This document shows, in pieces, positions 1-8,113 of a DNA stretch of 64,000 nucleotides. The position numbers and the translations under genes are program-made. The DNA is taken from contig DXFH01000024.1 of NCBI GenBank assembly GCA_019114515.1, forward strand, positions 22,854 through 86,853, given 5' to 3'. Numbering within the stretch: position 1 is the first letter of the stretch; each line of letters opens with the position of its first letter. The notes beneath the pieces are model-generated. The model ran no database searches. It was not told the DNA's origin and saw only the letters and a program-made list of their open reading frames with translations. The DNA is from Candidatus Limosilactobacillus merdigallinarum. GTDB taxonomy: Bacteria > Bacillota > Bacilli > Lactobacillales > Lactobacillaceae.

Positions 1-7
1 TTCATTA

Positions 8-565
8 ATGCCTAAGGATAAAGGCTTTGACCAGGCATGCCAGCAGATACGGGAATTAAATGTGCACTTTCTTTCCGGATTTCATGAGTGGCTCAGTCAA
101 TCGCTAGATAAGCAGGCATTAGATGACATCGTAAAGATCATCGCTGATTTTCAAAATCACTTCTTACTAAAAAAACATCCGTTGACCATTTGTGACGATT
201 TAACTGCGGTATCCAGCTACTTAATGGCAAAGATGCCGCAAAATGATCAGCAGGCAGCGATTACTTACTTGCGTGCGTTTGACTTGATGGGTCAATATGT
301 CATGGGAATTAAACTATGGACTGATAATGACTTTAAGGTTTACCACGACGCTTTAATCGATGGTGGTCAAGGCTTAGTTGAGTCGGCGGATTCTCCGCAA
401 GATAAGCAGGCAGCTTACCTAAAGATGGTTTATGAGATGTTAGTCGAACTGACTGATCGGCAGACGAATGTTTTGAAGCAGGCCCTAAGCCAGCTATCCA
501 ACCAGCAGCGCACAAAATTGCAGCGCCTTTTACAAGAAGTAAGCGACACTGAAAAGGAGAAGTAA
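8..565 (+). CDS. Hypothetical protein, possibly 5'-truncated by the window edge
   Basis: I do not recognise this protein. It is about 185 residues, soluble, strongly helical by composition (many L, Q, K, A and few G/P), with a charged C-terminus and no signal peptide or membrane segment. The frame is open to the window edge and no ribosome binding site is visible in the seven bases before the ATG at 8, so the true start may lie upstream. It ends one base before the PgpA-family gene, whose binding site (AAAAGGAGAAG) lies inside its 3' end, so the two are probably translated from one message. That coupling is the only clue to its role. Confidence 0.7.
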   Translation: MPKDKGFDQACQQIRELNVHFLSGFHEWLSQSLDKQALDDIVKIIADFQNHFLLKKHPLTICDDLTAVSSYLMAKMPQNDQQAAITYLRAFDLMGQYVMGIKLWTDNDFKVYHDALIDGGQGLVESADSPQDKQAAYLKMVYEMLVELTDRQTNVLKQALSQLSNQQRTKLQRLLQEVSDTEKEK

Positions 566-566
566 A

Positions 567-1064
567 ATGCTTAAGCAAGATTTTAAATATCCGGATACGA
601 AAGCTTATGATTTTGTGGTGCAGACATTGCAGAAGCGCGGAGTCGACCTGCATGATTTAGCCCAGATGGCCTATGATTTGCAATCAGACTTTCTCCCTGA
701 TTTAACGGTTAAAGAATGCTATGACAATTTGATCCAGGTCATGCACAAACGTGAATTGTTAAATAATGCGATGGTGGCCTTGGAATTAGACCGTTTGTGC
801 GAAGAAGGCCAAATTAAGGAGCCGTTAGAATCGATCATCAAAAATGATGCCGGCGTCTTTGGCGTTGATGAAGCACTAGCAATTCAAATTTCCGAAATTT
901 ACGGTACGATCGGTGTTACCAATTTCGGCTACATGGATAGGGTGAAGAAGGGGATTATTCGTAAATATGATCGCGATCCCCAGCATGTTAACACCTTTAT
1001 CGATGACTTATTAGGAGCTATCGTTGCCGCCTTGTGCGGGAAACTAGCGCATAAGTATGCCTGA
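567..1064 (+). CDS. Phosphatidylglycerophosphatase A-family protein (YutG-like)
   Basis: A 165-residue protein of the PgpA/YutG family. The C-terminal block with the acidic pattern VNTFIDDLLGAIVAAL (about residues 142-157) is typical of this family, in which the acidic residues bind metal and hydrolyse phosphatidylglycerol phosphate. Unlike E. coli PgpA it lacks obvious long membrane helices, as in the Firmicutes YutG branch, whose substrate is less certain. The start ATG at 567 has GGAGAAG eight bases upstream. It lies between an unknown ORF (one base apart) and an EamA transporter whose start is 16 bases beyond its stop, so the three likely form one operon. Confidence 0.75.
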   Translation: MLKQDFKYPDTKAYDFVVQTLQKRGVDLHDLAQMAYDLQSDFLPDLTVKECYDNLIQVMHKRELLNNAMVALELDRLCEEGQIKEPLESIIKNDAGVFGVDEALAIQISEIYGTIGVTNFGYMDRVKKGIIRKYDRDPQHVNTFIDDLLGAIVAALCGKLAHKYA

Positions 1065-1080
1065 TGAGGGAGGAATACCC

Positions 1081-2016
1081 GTGTCCAAACAGCTAAAGGG
1101 AATTTTATTTGCCGCGGCTGGCGCTTCTTTGTGGGGTGGCTCCGGTGCAGCAGCCCAGTACCTTTTCTCTAATACCAATATCAACACTGCTTGGCTGGTT
1201 TCATTACGACTGCTGACTGCAGGGATTCTGCTTACTTTGTGGAGCCTCTGGAAAATGCCGGATCAGGTCCATGAATTAACCCATTCTAAATATAACTTGA
1301 AGATGTTAATTGCCTTTTCTATCTTTGGCATGCTGAACTCGCAATTGACGTATTTCTTGGCGGTTAAGTACAGTAATGCACCAACAGCGACGGTGATTCA
1401 GTACCTGCAACCGGTCATCATCATTATCTGGATGGCCTTGGTTAGTCATAGATGGCCGCGGCGCATCGATTGCCTGTCCATTTTGGTGGCTTTAGTCGGA
1501 ACCTTCTACCTGGTTACGGGCGGCCATTTTGATAAATTAACCCTGACGCCGACAGCTATTTTCTGGGGCGTTTGGTGTGCCTTTGCGGCCGCTTTGTATA
1601 CTTTATTGCCAGCGCCGCTTTTAAAAAAGTTTGATGCATTAGCGGTCTGTGGCTTAGCAATGCTGGTGAGCGGCATTATTATGCTGCCAGTGTTGATTAA
1701 GAATGGCTGGCCACAGCTGACAACTGGCCAATGGTGGTTGATTATGTACATTATCGTCGGTGGAACGATGTTTTCTTATACCTTGTTCCTCCAGAGTATC
1801 CGCTATGTGGCACCGTCAGTTACGGGAATTTTAAGTGCGTTTGAACCGTTAGTGGCAACGATTCTAGCGGTGACTTTACTGGGGACTCGTTTAACCGTCG
1901 CGGCCGTCTTTGGTTCATTACTAATTTTGCTAACGACTGTCATGCAATCAATTCCGTTGAATAAAATCTTTGGCCTGCGTCATTTCCATTGGAAACATCT
2001 TTGGCACCATGAATAA
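1081..2016 (+). CDS. EamA/DMT-family transporter
   Basis: A membrane protein of about 311 residues with roughly ten hydrophobic segments in two repeated halves, the layout of EamA (drug/metabolite transporter) permeases. The glycine-rich start of helix 1 (AAAGASLWGGSGAAAQYLF) and the proline after helix 4 (VIQYLQPVIIIIWMAL) are family hallmarks, and the second half repeats them (SAFEPLVATILAV). The substrate cannot be read from sequence. An ATG at 1057 overlaps the previous gene, but GAGGGAGGA at 1066-1074 sits at normal distance from the GTG at 1081, so I choose GTG. A strong terminator follows within a few bases of the stop. Confidence 0.85.
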   Translation: MSKQLKGILFAAAGASLWGGSGAAAQYLFSNTNINTAWLVSLRLLTAGILLTLWSLWKMPDQVHELTHSKYNLKMLIAFSIFGMLNSQLTYFLAVKYSNAPTATVIQYLQPVIIIIWMALVSHRWPRRIDCLSILVALVGTFYLVTGGHFDKLTLTPTAIFWGVWCAFAAALYTLLPAPLLKKFDALAVCGLAMLVSGIIMLPVLIKNGWPQLTTGQWWLIMYIIVGGTMFSYTLFLQSIRYVAPSVTGILSAFEPLVATILAVTLLGTRLTVAAVFGSLLILLTTVMQSIPLNKIFGLRHFHWKHLWHHE

Positions 2017-2019
2017 ACA

Positions 2020-2049
2020 AAACGCCGTCAGTTTGGACTGACGGCGTTT
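2020..2049. terminator. Bidirectional rho-independent terminator
   Basis: Perfect 13-base arms (AAACGCCGTCAGT and its complement) around a TTGG loop. The arms begin and end in A/T tracts, so the hairpin can serve both the plus-strand transporter and the convergent minus-strand P-type ATPase. Confidence 0.9.
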
Positions 2050-2064
2050 GTTTGTGTTAATCAA

Positions 2065-3861
2065 TTAAACGCGGCGAGCTCGCAATCCCCAGAGGATGCA
2101 GACAGTGTCGACAACTTCTTGCAAGAGGGCACCGATAATCGTTGGTACGTAGCCGGTACTGCAAATCAGCATCAGGCCGATGCAGACAAAAATACCGATC
2201 AAAACAGCCTGCTTAGCGATTTTTAAAGTTTTTTCCGCAATTGCAACGGCATCCGCGACCTTAGCAAGGTTATCGGTCAAGATAACAACATCCGCCGATT
2301 CACTAGCGGCGGTGGAGCCATGCGCTCCCATCGCGATGCCGACATCTGCAGCCTTCAAAACTGGGGCATCATTGACACCATCACCGACCATGATGCTGGG
2401 ACGAGCATCTTCCGGCAATTGCTGGAAGTGCGTGATTTTATCACCCGGCAGAAGGTCAGCGTAGACTTTGGTGATACCCACTTGCTGGGCGATCTGCTTG
2501 GCAATTTGTAGTTGATCACCCGTAATCATGATGATTTCGCGAACGCCATACTGCTTAAGCCGTTCAATCGTCTGAGCAGCTTCTGGACGTACCTCGTCGC
2601 TTAATTCAATTCGTCCCCAGTAATGACCATCAACACTGATATATGAAGCGGTCTTGTTCATTGCCTTAATATCATTATCGTCAGTGACAAAGTGCAATTT
2701 GCCAATCTTTACTTGATGGCCGTCAATAGTGGCAACAACCCCTTTAGCGGTAACTTCCTGCATAGCGGTTGGGTTGAGCAGGGTTAACCCTTCCGCCCGA
2801 GCACGCTCCACAATTGAGCGCGCCAATATATGTCCGGAATTCTGCTCGGCACTGGCGGCGTATTGCAATAACTTTTGTGGATCGACGTTGTCACTGGGCA
2901 CAATCGCGCTGACCGTTAATGAACCCCTAGTTAATGTTCCCGTTTTATCAAAGGCGGCTGATTGGGCATCAGCTAATTTTTCAATGATGTCCCCCGTTTT
3001 AATTACGACACCATCCGCTGAACTGCGGCTCATCCCGGAAACAAAGGCAATCGGTGCGGCTAAGATTAGGGGACAAGGGGAAGCCACGACCAGGACTTGG
3101 GCAAAGCGGACCGGATCTTTAGAAACAAACCAGGCAATACCGGCAATAATGTAGGAAATGATAGTAAAAGGCAGGGCATAACGGTCAGCCAGCCGGACAA
3201 AGTGGGCGGGCTTTTCTTCGGCTTGCTGAATCAGGTTAACTAATTGCTGGTACTGGCTGTCAGCTGCTTTACGGTCCACATTCAGCAGCAAACGGCCATC
3301 ACCATTAACGGAACCTGACAGTACCTGATCACCCAGATGCTTGCTGAACGGTGCGGATTCACCAGTCAGTGCCGATTCATCCACTGTGCTTTCCCCACTA
3401 ATCACCGTACCATCGACGGGGATTAACTCCCCAGGACGAACGATTACCTGGTCATTAATTTCCAGATGGTCGACCAAGACATCTACGACTGTGTCATTAG
3501 TTTGGCGGTGGGCCTTTTGCGGTGCCTTATCTAACAAGGATTGCAGGTCACTGTGTGCTTTGTGGTTGGCGTAGTCTTCTAAGGAGTCGCCACCGATGAG
3601 CATTAACAAAATCACCATTGCTGCCCAGTATTCCTGCACGGCGAGCGTTGCTACAATGGCGGTAATCGCTAATAGGTCTACCCCGTAATCACCGGCCCGT
3701 AACTTTTTAATCATGTCAATTAACATCGCCAAGGCAATCAAACCGCCAGCGACCGTATTAATTACTTGCGCCCACAGCGGCTGGCCCAACACCCATTGGC
3801 AAAGTGCCGCGACACAGGCTACGACAATTAATGCGATTAATTTTGCACGGTTAGTTTTCAT
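2065..3861 (-). CDS. P1B-type heavy-metal translocating ATPase
   Basis: A 598-residue P-type ATPase that should pump a metal cation across the cell membrane using ATP. Visible motifs: TGES (166-169) in the actuator domain, SPC (261-263) in the transport helix, the phosphorylated DKTGT (305-309) and GDGVND (493-498). There is no N-terminal metal-binding domain and no HP dipeptide or CPC motif, so it is not a classical copper or cadmium pump. SPC is typical of the P1B-4 group (Co, Fe, Zn), but the group's HEGGT-like signature in the last helix is replaced by QEVVD (581-585). Substrate therefore unresolved. Start ATG with TAGGAGC upstream. It stands alone, convergent with the EamA gene. Confidence 0.88.
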   Translation of the reverse strand: MKTNRAKLIALIVVACVAALCQWVLGQPLWAQVINTVAGGLIALAMLIDMIKKLRAGDYGVDLLAITAIVATLAVQEYWAAMVILLMLIGGDSLEDYANHKAHSDLQSLLDKAPQKAHRQTNDTVVDVLVDHLEINDQVIVRPGELIPVDGTVISGESTVDESALTGESAPFSKHLGDQVLSGSVNGDGRLLLNVDRKAADSQYQQLVNLIQQAEEKPAHFVRLADRYALPFTIISYIIAGIAWFVSKDPVRFAQVLVVASPCPLILAAPIAFVSGMSRSSADGVVIKTGDIIEKLADAQSAAFDKTGTLTRGSLTVSAIVPSDNVDPQKLLQYAASAEQNSGHILARSIVERARAEGLTLLNPTAMQEVTAKGVVATIDGHQVKIGKLHFVTDDNDIKAMNKTASYISVDGHYWGRIELSDEVRPEAAQTIERLKQYGVREIIMITGDQLQIAKQIAQQVGITKVYADLLPGDKITHFQQLPEDARPSIMVGDGVNDAPVLKAADVGIAMGAHGSTAASESADVVILTDNLAKVADAVAIAEKTLKIAKQAVLIGIFVCIGLMLICSTGYVPTIIGALLQEVVDTVCILWGLRARRV

Positions 3862-3950
3862 GATATGCTCCTATTCTGATTATTTATATCCATTATGAAG
3901 CATTCATTATATTAAAACAATTTTGGCAAACAAAAACGAGACATAAAGTC

Positions 3951-3976
3951 AAAAAAGCCCCGGTATTGCGTAACGG
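3951..3976 (-). terminator. Possible terminator of the thiolase gene
   Basis: On the minus strand an imperfect CCG...CGG hairpin is followed by GGGGC and six T residues, 20 bases after the thiolase stop. The stem has mismatches, so this is tentative. Confidence 0.4.
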
Positions 3977-3995
3977 AAACATCAGGAAATAAAAT

Positions 3996-5171
3996 TTACC
4001 TTTCAATCAAGCAAGCAGCCCCCATACCACCACCGATACATAAGGAGGCTAGACCACGGTGAGCGTTATTTTGCTGCAGTTCGTTTAATAATGTCACGAT
4101 GATGCGTGCACCAGATGCACCTAACGGGTGACCGAGTGCAATGGCGCCACCGTGCGGGTTAACCTGTGCCAAGTCGATCCCTAACTTATCAATCACGATC
4201 AAAGAAGAGACAGCAAAGGCCTCATTCAATTCTAAATAATCAATCTGGCCAATTGACAGTTTTTGCTGGCGCAGTAATTTTTGCGATGCGGGCAGGGGAC
4301 CGATACCCATGATTTGCGGATCAACGCCCACAATACTCGTTTTACGAAGGTAACCGAGAATCGTTAACTGATGGTCATGAGCATACGTTTCACTGGTCAT
4401 CACTACTGCTGCTGCCCCATCATTTAAGCTGGAAGAATTGCCAGCGGTGACTTGACCATCTGCTTTAAAGACGGGCTTTAATTTACCCAATTGGTCCATA
4501 TCGGTTTGACGGATATTTTCATCTTCAGCGATCACGGTGACTTGACCATGCCGGTCAGTAATGTGGACGGGTACTATTTCATGCGTAAATAAGCCATTCT
4601 TTTGTGCCTTGGCAGCCAATTGGTGACTCCGTAATGAAAACCGGTCTAGTCGGGCGCGCGCGATCGGATGCTCTTCTAACATGTTTTCTGCGGTCTTGCC
4701 CATGGGATAATGATAGAAAGCATCTTCAAGACCGTCATGATAGAGGGAGTCGACCAGTTCACCATTGCCGAAGCGGTAGCCAAAACGCGCTTTGGGCAAC
4801 AAATAAGGTGCATTAGACATGCTTTCCATTCCACCAGCAACCACCACTTGATTTTGTCCCGTCATGATAGACATGGCCCCCAAGCGAATCGCCTGCATTC
4901 CTGAACCACAAACGTCATTGATCGTTGTGGCAGGAACTGCTAATGGCAGTCCCGCCTTTATGCTGGCTTGTCGGGCAGGATTTTGCCCGTTCCCCGCTTG
5001 AAGAACATTGCCGAAAAACACCTCATCCACCTGGTCACTAGCCACGGTTGACTGGGATAGGGCAGCATGGATAGTTAATGCGCCTAGTTGTACCGCCGAT
5101 AAGGAAGATAAACTGCCACCCAATTTGCCAATCGGCGTCCGCTTAGCCGCTACGAATACAACTTTTTCCAT
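3996..5171 (-). CDS. Acetyl-CoA C-acetyltransferase (thiolase)
   Basis: A 391-residue thiolase II, condensing two acetyl-CoA to acetoacetyl-CoA, the entry step of the mevalonate route to isoprenoids in lactobacilli. The acyl-accepting cysteine is Cys88 in NDVCGSGMQAI; NEAFA, the histidine motif GGAIALGHPLGASGARI and the second catalytic cysteine in CIGGGMGAA near the C-terminus are all present, so it should be active. The start ATG is preceded by AGGTGG. It begins 8 bases after the patatin-like gene stops, so both are likely co-transcribed. No other mevalonate gene is in the window. Confidence 0.93.
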   Translation of the reverse strand: MEKVVFVAAKRTPIGKLGGSLSSLSAVQLGALTIHAALSQSTVASDQVDEVFFGNVLQAGNGQNPARQASIKAGLPLAVPATTINDVCGSGMQAIRLGAMSIMTGQNQVVVAGGMESMSNAPYLLPKARFGYRFGNGELVDSLYHDGLEDAFYHYPMGKTAENMLEEHPIARARLDRFSLRSHQLAAKAQKNGLFTHEIVPVHITDRHGQVTVIAEDENIRQTDMDQLGKLKPVFKADGQVTAGNSSSLNDGAAAVVMTSETYAHDHQLTILGYLRKTSIVGVDPQIMGIGPLPASQKLLRQQKLSIGQIDYLELNEAFAVSSLIVIDKLGIDLAQVNPHGGAIALGHPLGASGARIIVTLLNELQQNNAHRGLASLCIGGGMGAACLIER

Positions 5172-5179
5172 GAAGCCAC

Positions 5180-6040
5180 CTATTTTCCCAAGTAATCGAT
5201 CATTGCCAGCAACATATTTTCTGCTTGTGCCTGACCTTGATGATACAATTCTGCAATTTTACTGGTATCAGATTCAAGCCGACAAACCTTAACAAAATTA
5301 TCCAGAGCAAAGGTGAACCATTCGCCACTCTTGGTTTTACGGTTGACGACGTTGACTTGGTGATTATAGGTGCGTGGCCGGTTGACCCCGGTCTTGGCAA
5401 ATGCAGGGTGGTCTTTGAAGGTATGGTGGTACATCCGCTTAACCAGTCTGCCGCTTAATTTTTTGTGGTAATCATGAGGACGAGTGCGCACCACGACCAC
5501 TTTCTTGTAGCCTGGTGTTTTTGCTACATTATAAGGAATCGAATCAGCAACCCCGCCGTCCATGCAGAGGCTGGCAGAAGTAATTTGTGGTTCCATCAAA
5601 AATGGCATTGAGCATGATTCTTTCAGGTCATTCACTAAATCTTGGCCGACTGGATTGGTAAAGGTCACCGCATTACCAATATCCAATTTAGTCGCGACAA
5701 TCGTAAAGATGGAACGGGACCGCCGGTAAGCGGCTTCGTCGTAATTATTCCAATCCCAACCATGGTCTTCAAACAGAAAATCCAGATTTAAAATGTCCTG
5801 ATTACGCATAAACAGGTGCCACATTGAAATGTAGTCGCGATCCTTACGATAGTGGGTATTAACCCGGAGCATCCGCCCATACTGTTTAGCAACATATTGA
5901 GCACCACAAAGGGTACCAGCAGAGACGCCGATGACACTTTTGAATTCAATATGGTGGGCTAAGAACGTATCAGTGATACCGGTAGAATAATTACCGCGCA
6001 TCGCGCCACCTTCAAGTACCAGGGCTGCATCATATAACAT
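5180..6040 (-). CDS. Patatin-like phospholipase
   Basis: A 286-residue cytosolic patatin-family acyl hydrolase. It shows the oxyanion glycine loop LEGGAMRGN (about 9-17), the nucleophile serine in GVSAG (Ser40) and the catalytic aspartate in DGGVADSIP (Asp161), so the Ser-Asp dyad is intact. This is the YjjU/RssA-like bacterial branch; the lipid substrate is unknown. A GTG at 6049 is in frame, but TGGAG is 8 bases from the ATG at 6040, which I take as the start. It precedes the thiolase gene by 8 bases. Confidence 0.88.
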   Translation of the reverse strand: MLYDAALVLEGGAMRGNYSTGITDTFLAHHIEFKSVIGVSAGTLCGAQYVAKQYGRMLRVNTHYRKDRDYISMWHLFMRNQDILNLDFLFEDHGWDWNNYDEAAYRRSRSIFTIVATKLDIGNAVTFTNPVGQDLVNDLKESCSMPFLMEPQITSASLCMDGGVADSIPYNVAKTPGYKKVVVVRTRPHDYHKKLSGRLVKRMYHHTFKDHPAFAKTGVNRPRTYNHQVNVVNRKTKSGEWFTFALDNFVKVCRLESDTSKIAELYHQGQAQAENMLLAMIDYLGK

Positions 6041-6174
6041 TTTTATCACTCCAGAGATGTAATAAGCATTATTGTAATGAAAGCAAAACAGTTCGGCAAG
6101 TATTTAACAAGTTAATAAGGCACGGTTAGTTAACGGTAAAAGTATTATGTTAACTATAGCTGCTGGCGACGTAT

Positions 6175-7044
6175 TTAGGGCAGAGCAGCCCGATGTTGGA
6201 TAATGAAGTCCACAAATTGCTGGCTAGCAATCGGCATGAGTTCACGCGGCTTTTGTAAAATCCCAATCCGCCGCTGCACATTCGGGATTAAAGGCCGAAT
6301 GGCAACGTTATAAGATTGCTTTTGCAAAACCAAATCGGCGAGGATGCTAAAGCCCAGGCCAGCTTCGACCATCGAGAGAATCGAATAGTCATCATGCACC
6401 CTTAGCTTAATGTTAGGTTCAATGCCGTTTTCGTGAAAGGCCTCCAAGGGTTCACTGTACAATCCTTCTTCAAGCATTAAAAAGGGTTCGTCTTTGAGAT
6501 CGGTTAGGAGGACCGCTTCTTCTTTGGCCAGCGGATGATCGATTGGCAGGATTGCCCTTAAATCACCTGCACGTAAGAATTTGACCGGTTCTTGCGGCAT
6601 AGCGGCCGGGTTCACAAAGCCAAAGTCAATTTCGTTGTTATGGATCCATTCGGGAATGGTGGTGTAGTCACCTTGCAGCATCACAAATCGCACCCCCGGA
6701 TGCAATGCTTGAAACTTTTTAATTAATTGAGGCAGCCAGTGTGCGGAGATACTAGAAATGGTCCCAATCTTAATCACGGCAGACTTTAGACCGGTGATTT
6801 CCTGAGCTAGTTCCTTAACGTTATCCCAATCCTTTGCCGTTTGCGATAATAATGGCATTAGCCTTTGTCCTTCCGGGGTTAGTTGGACATGATGGTTTGA
6901 ACGGGCCAGCACTTGCACGCCCAATTCTTTTTCTAGGCTGGCAATCATTTGACTAATTGCGGACTGTGTATAGCCTAGCTGTTTAGCGGCTGCCGTAAAC
7001 GAGCCGGTCGCAAGAATATTTTCCAGCGCAGTGATTCTTTGCAT
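6175..7044 (-). CDS. LysR-family transcriptional regulator
   Basis: A 289-residue LysR-type regulator: winged helix-turn-helix at residues 1-60 (GSFTAAAKQLGYTQSAISQM) and a periplasmic-binding-like effector domain after about residue 90. The ligand is not evident. It is divergent from the PhzF-family gene across a 99-base gap that carries a T-N11-A dyad, so the simplest reading is that it controls that gene and itself. Start ATG with AAGGAG upstream. Confidence 0.93.
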   Translation of the reverse strand: MQRITALENILATGSFTAAAKQLGYTQSAISQMIASLEKELGVQVLARSNHHVQLTPEGQRLMPLLSQTAKDWDNVKELAQEITGLKSAVIKIGTISSISAHWLPQLIKKFQALHPGVRFVMLQGDYTTIPEWIHNNEIDFGFVNPAAMPQEPVKFLRAGDLRAILPIDHPLAKEEAVLLTDLKDEPFLMLEEGLYSEPLEAFHENGIEPNIKLRVHDDYSILSMVEAGLGFSILADLVLQKQSYNVAIRPLIPNVQRRIGILQKPRELMPIASQQFVDFIIQHRAALP

Positions 7045-7062
7045 ACATTAGTACTCCTTATT

Positions 7063-7079
7063 AATCTATTAGAAAGATT
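7063..7079. promoter_or_regulatory. Candidate LysR-type operator (T-N11-A)
   Basis: The dyad AATCT-N7-AGATT lies in the divergent LysR/PhzF intergenic region and contains the T-N11-A pattern recognised by LysR regulators. Binding by the adjacent regulator is inferred. Confidence 0.5.
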
Positions 7080-7143
7080 CGTTTAACTAATAAACATCTT
7101 CAGTATAAAATCAGAATTGAAAAAAGCAAAGGAGATCTGAAAT

Positions 7144-7929
7144 ATGAAGATGTACCATGTCGACGCATTTACTGATGAACTATTTAAGGGTAACCCCGCA
7201 GATGTTTGTTTTCTGGATCAATTTCCAGAAGATTCATTGATGCAAGCCATTGCAACGGAAAATCGTTTATCCGAAACGGCCTTTGCGGTGCAAAAGAGTG
7301 CTAACGAATATGACCTGCGCTGGTTTACGCCAGGTGGTGAGATTAACTTGTGCGGACACGCAACCTTAGCCACTGGCTACCTGGTATTTAAGTACCGTCA
7401 GCCAGGTTCTAAGGTAGTTAAGTTTGCTACCCAAAGCGGCGAATTAACGGTCGAAGAGGTCAATGGTCGCTATCGTATGAACTTCCCCAGCTATCAATTA
7501 AAGGAAGTGCCCGTTACTGACCAAATGACCCAGGTCTTCGGCGTAAAGCCGCTAGCTGCGTACCAAGATCGTGACCTGCTGTGCATCTTGCCAACAGCAG
7601 CGGACGTTAAGAATTGCCAGCCGAGTCAAAAAGCACTGTCTGAGTTGCCAGGATTGTTGCAAAACATCACGGCAAAGAGCGATGATCAAAAATATGATTG
7701 CGTATCACGGTCATTTGCCCCGAAACTAGCGGTGGAAGAAGATCCGGTTTGTGGCAGTGCCCACTGTCAAATTGTCCCTTACTGGGCACAAAAGCTGGGT
7801 AAGAAAAACATTACCGCCTTTCAAGCTTCACAACGCACGGGTGTCTTGTACTGTGAAGACCTTGGCGCACGGGTGTCTATGGCTGGCGATGCCGTACTGT
7901 ATTCCAACGGTGAATTGAACGTGCAATAA
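7144..7929 (+). CDS. PhzF-family isomerase/epimerase
   Basis: A 261-residue PhzF-fold protein, related to diaminopimelate epimerase and to the phenazine enzyme PhzF. The catalytic glutamate is conserved (Glu44 in NRLSETAFAV), as are the GHATLATG loop and the C-terminal EDPVCGSAH motif, where the usual T is V-C in this copy. Lactobacilli make no phenazine, so the physiological substrate is unknown. AAGGAG lies 9 bases before the ATG. It is divergent from a LysR gene that probably regulates it, and is followed by a weak hairpin. Confidence 0.9.
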   Translation: MKMYHVDAFTDELFKGNPADVCFLDQFPEDSLMQAIATENRLSETAFAVQKSANEYDLRWFTPGGEINLCGHATLATGYLVFKYRQPGSKVVKFATQSGELTVEEVNGRYRMNFPSYQLKEVPVTDQMTQVFGVKPLAAYQDRDLLCILPTAADVKNCQPSQKALSELPGLLQNITAKSDDQKYDCVSRSFAPKLAVEEDPVCGSAHCQIVPYWAQKLGKKNITAFQASQRTGVLYCEDLGARVSMAGDAVLYSNGELNVQ

Positions 7930-7961
7930 GTTGGCACAAAATAATTTTATTTAAACAAAGA

Positions 7962-7994
7962 AGGAGGGATGTCCTTTTGTGGGATAGTCCTCCT
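7962..7994 (+). terminator. Possible terminator after the PhzF gene
   Basis: AGGAGG pairs with CCTCCT, with a further partly mismatched stem and a T-rich loop. The following U-tract is short, so termination would be weak. Confidence 0.4.
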
Positions 7995-8113
7995 GTTTGC
8001 TATGTAAGCATTGTAAAAACTAGTTTATAATAAAATTAACAATAAATATGTCAGACTAGTCGACAAAGTTTCCTCAAGAAAAGCCGGCAGTTGGGCAAAA
8101 GAGGTGGTTTGTG

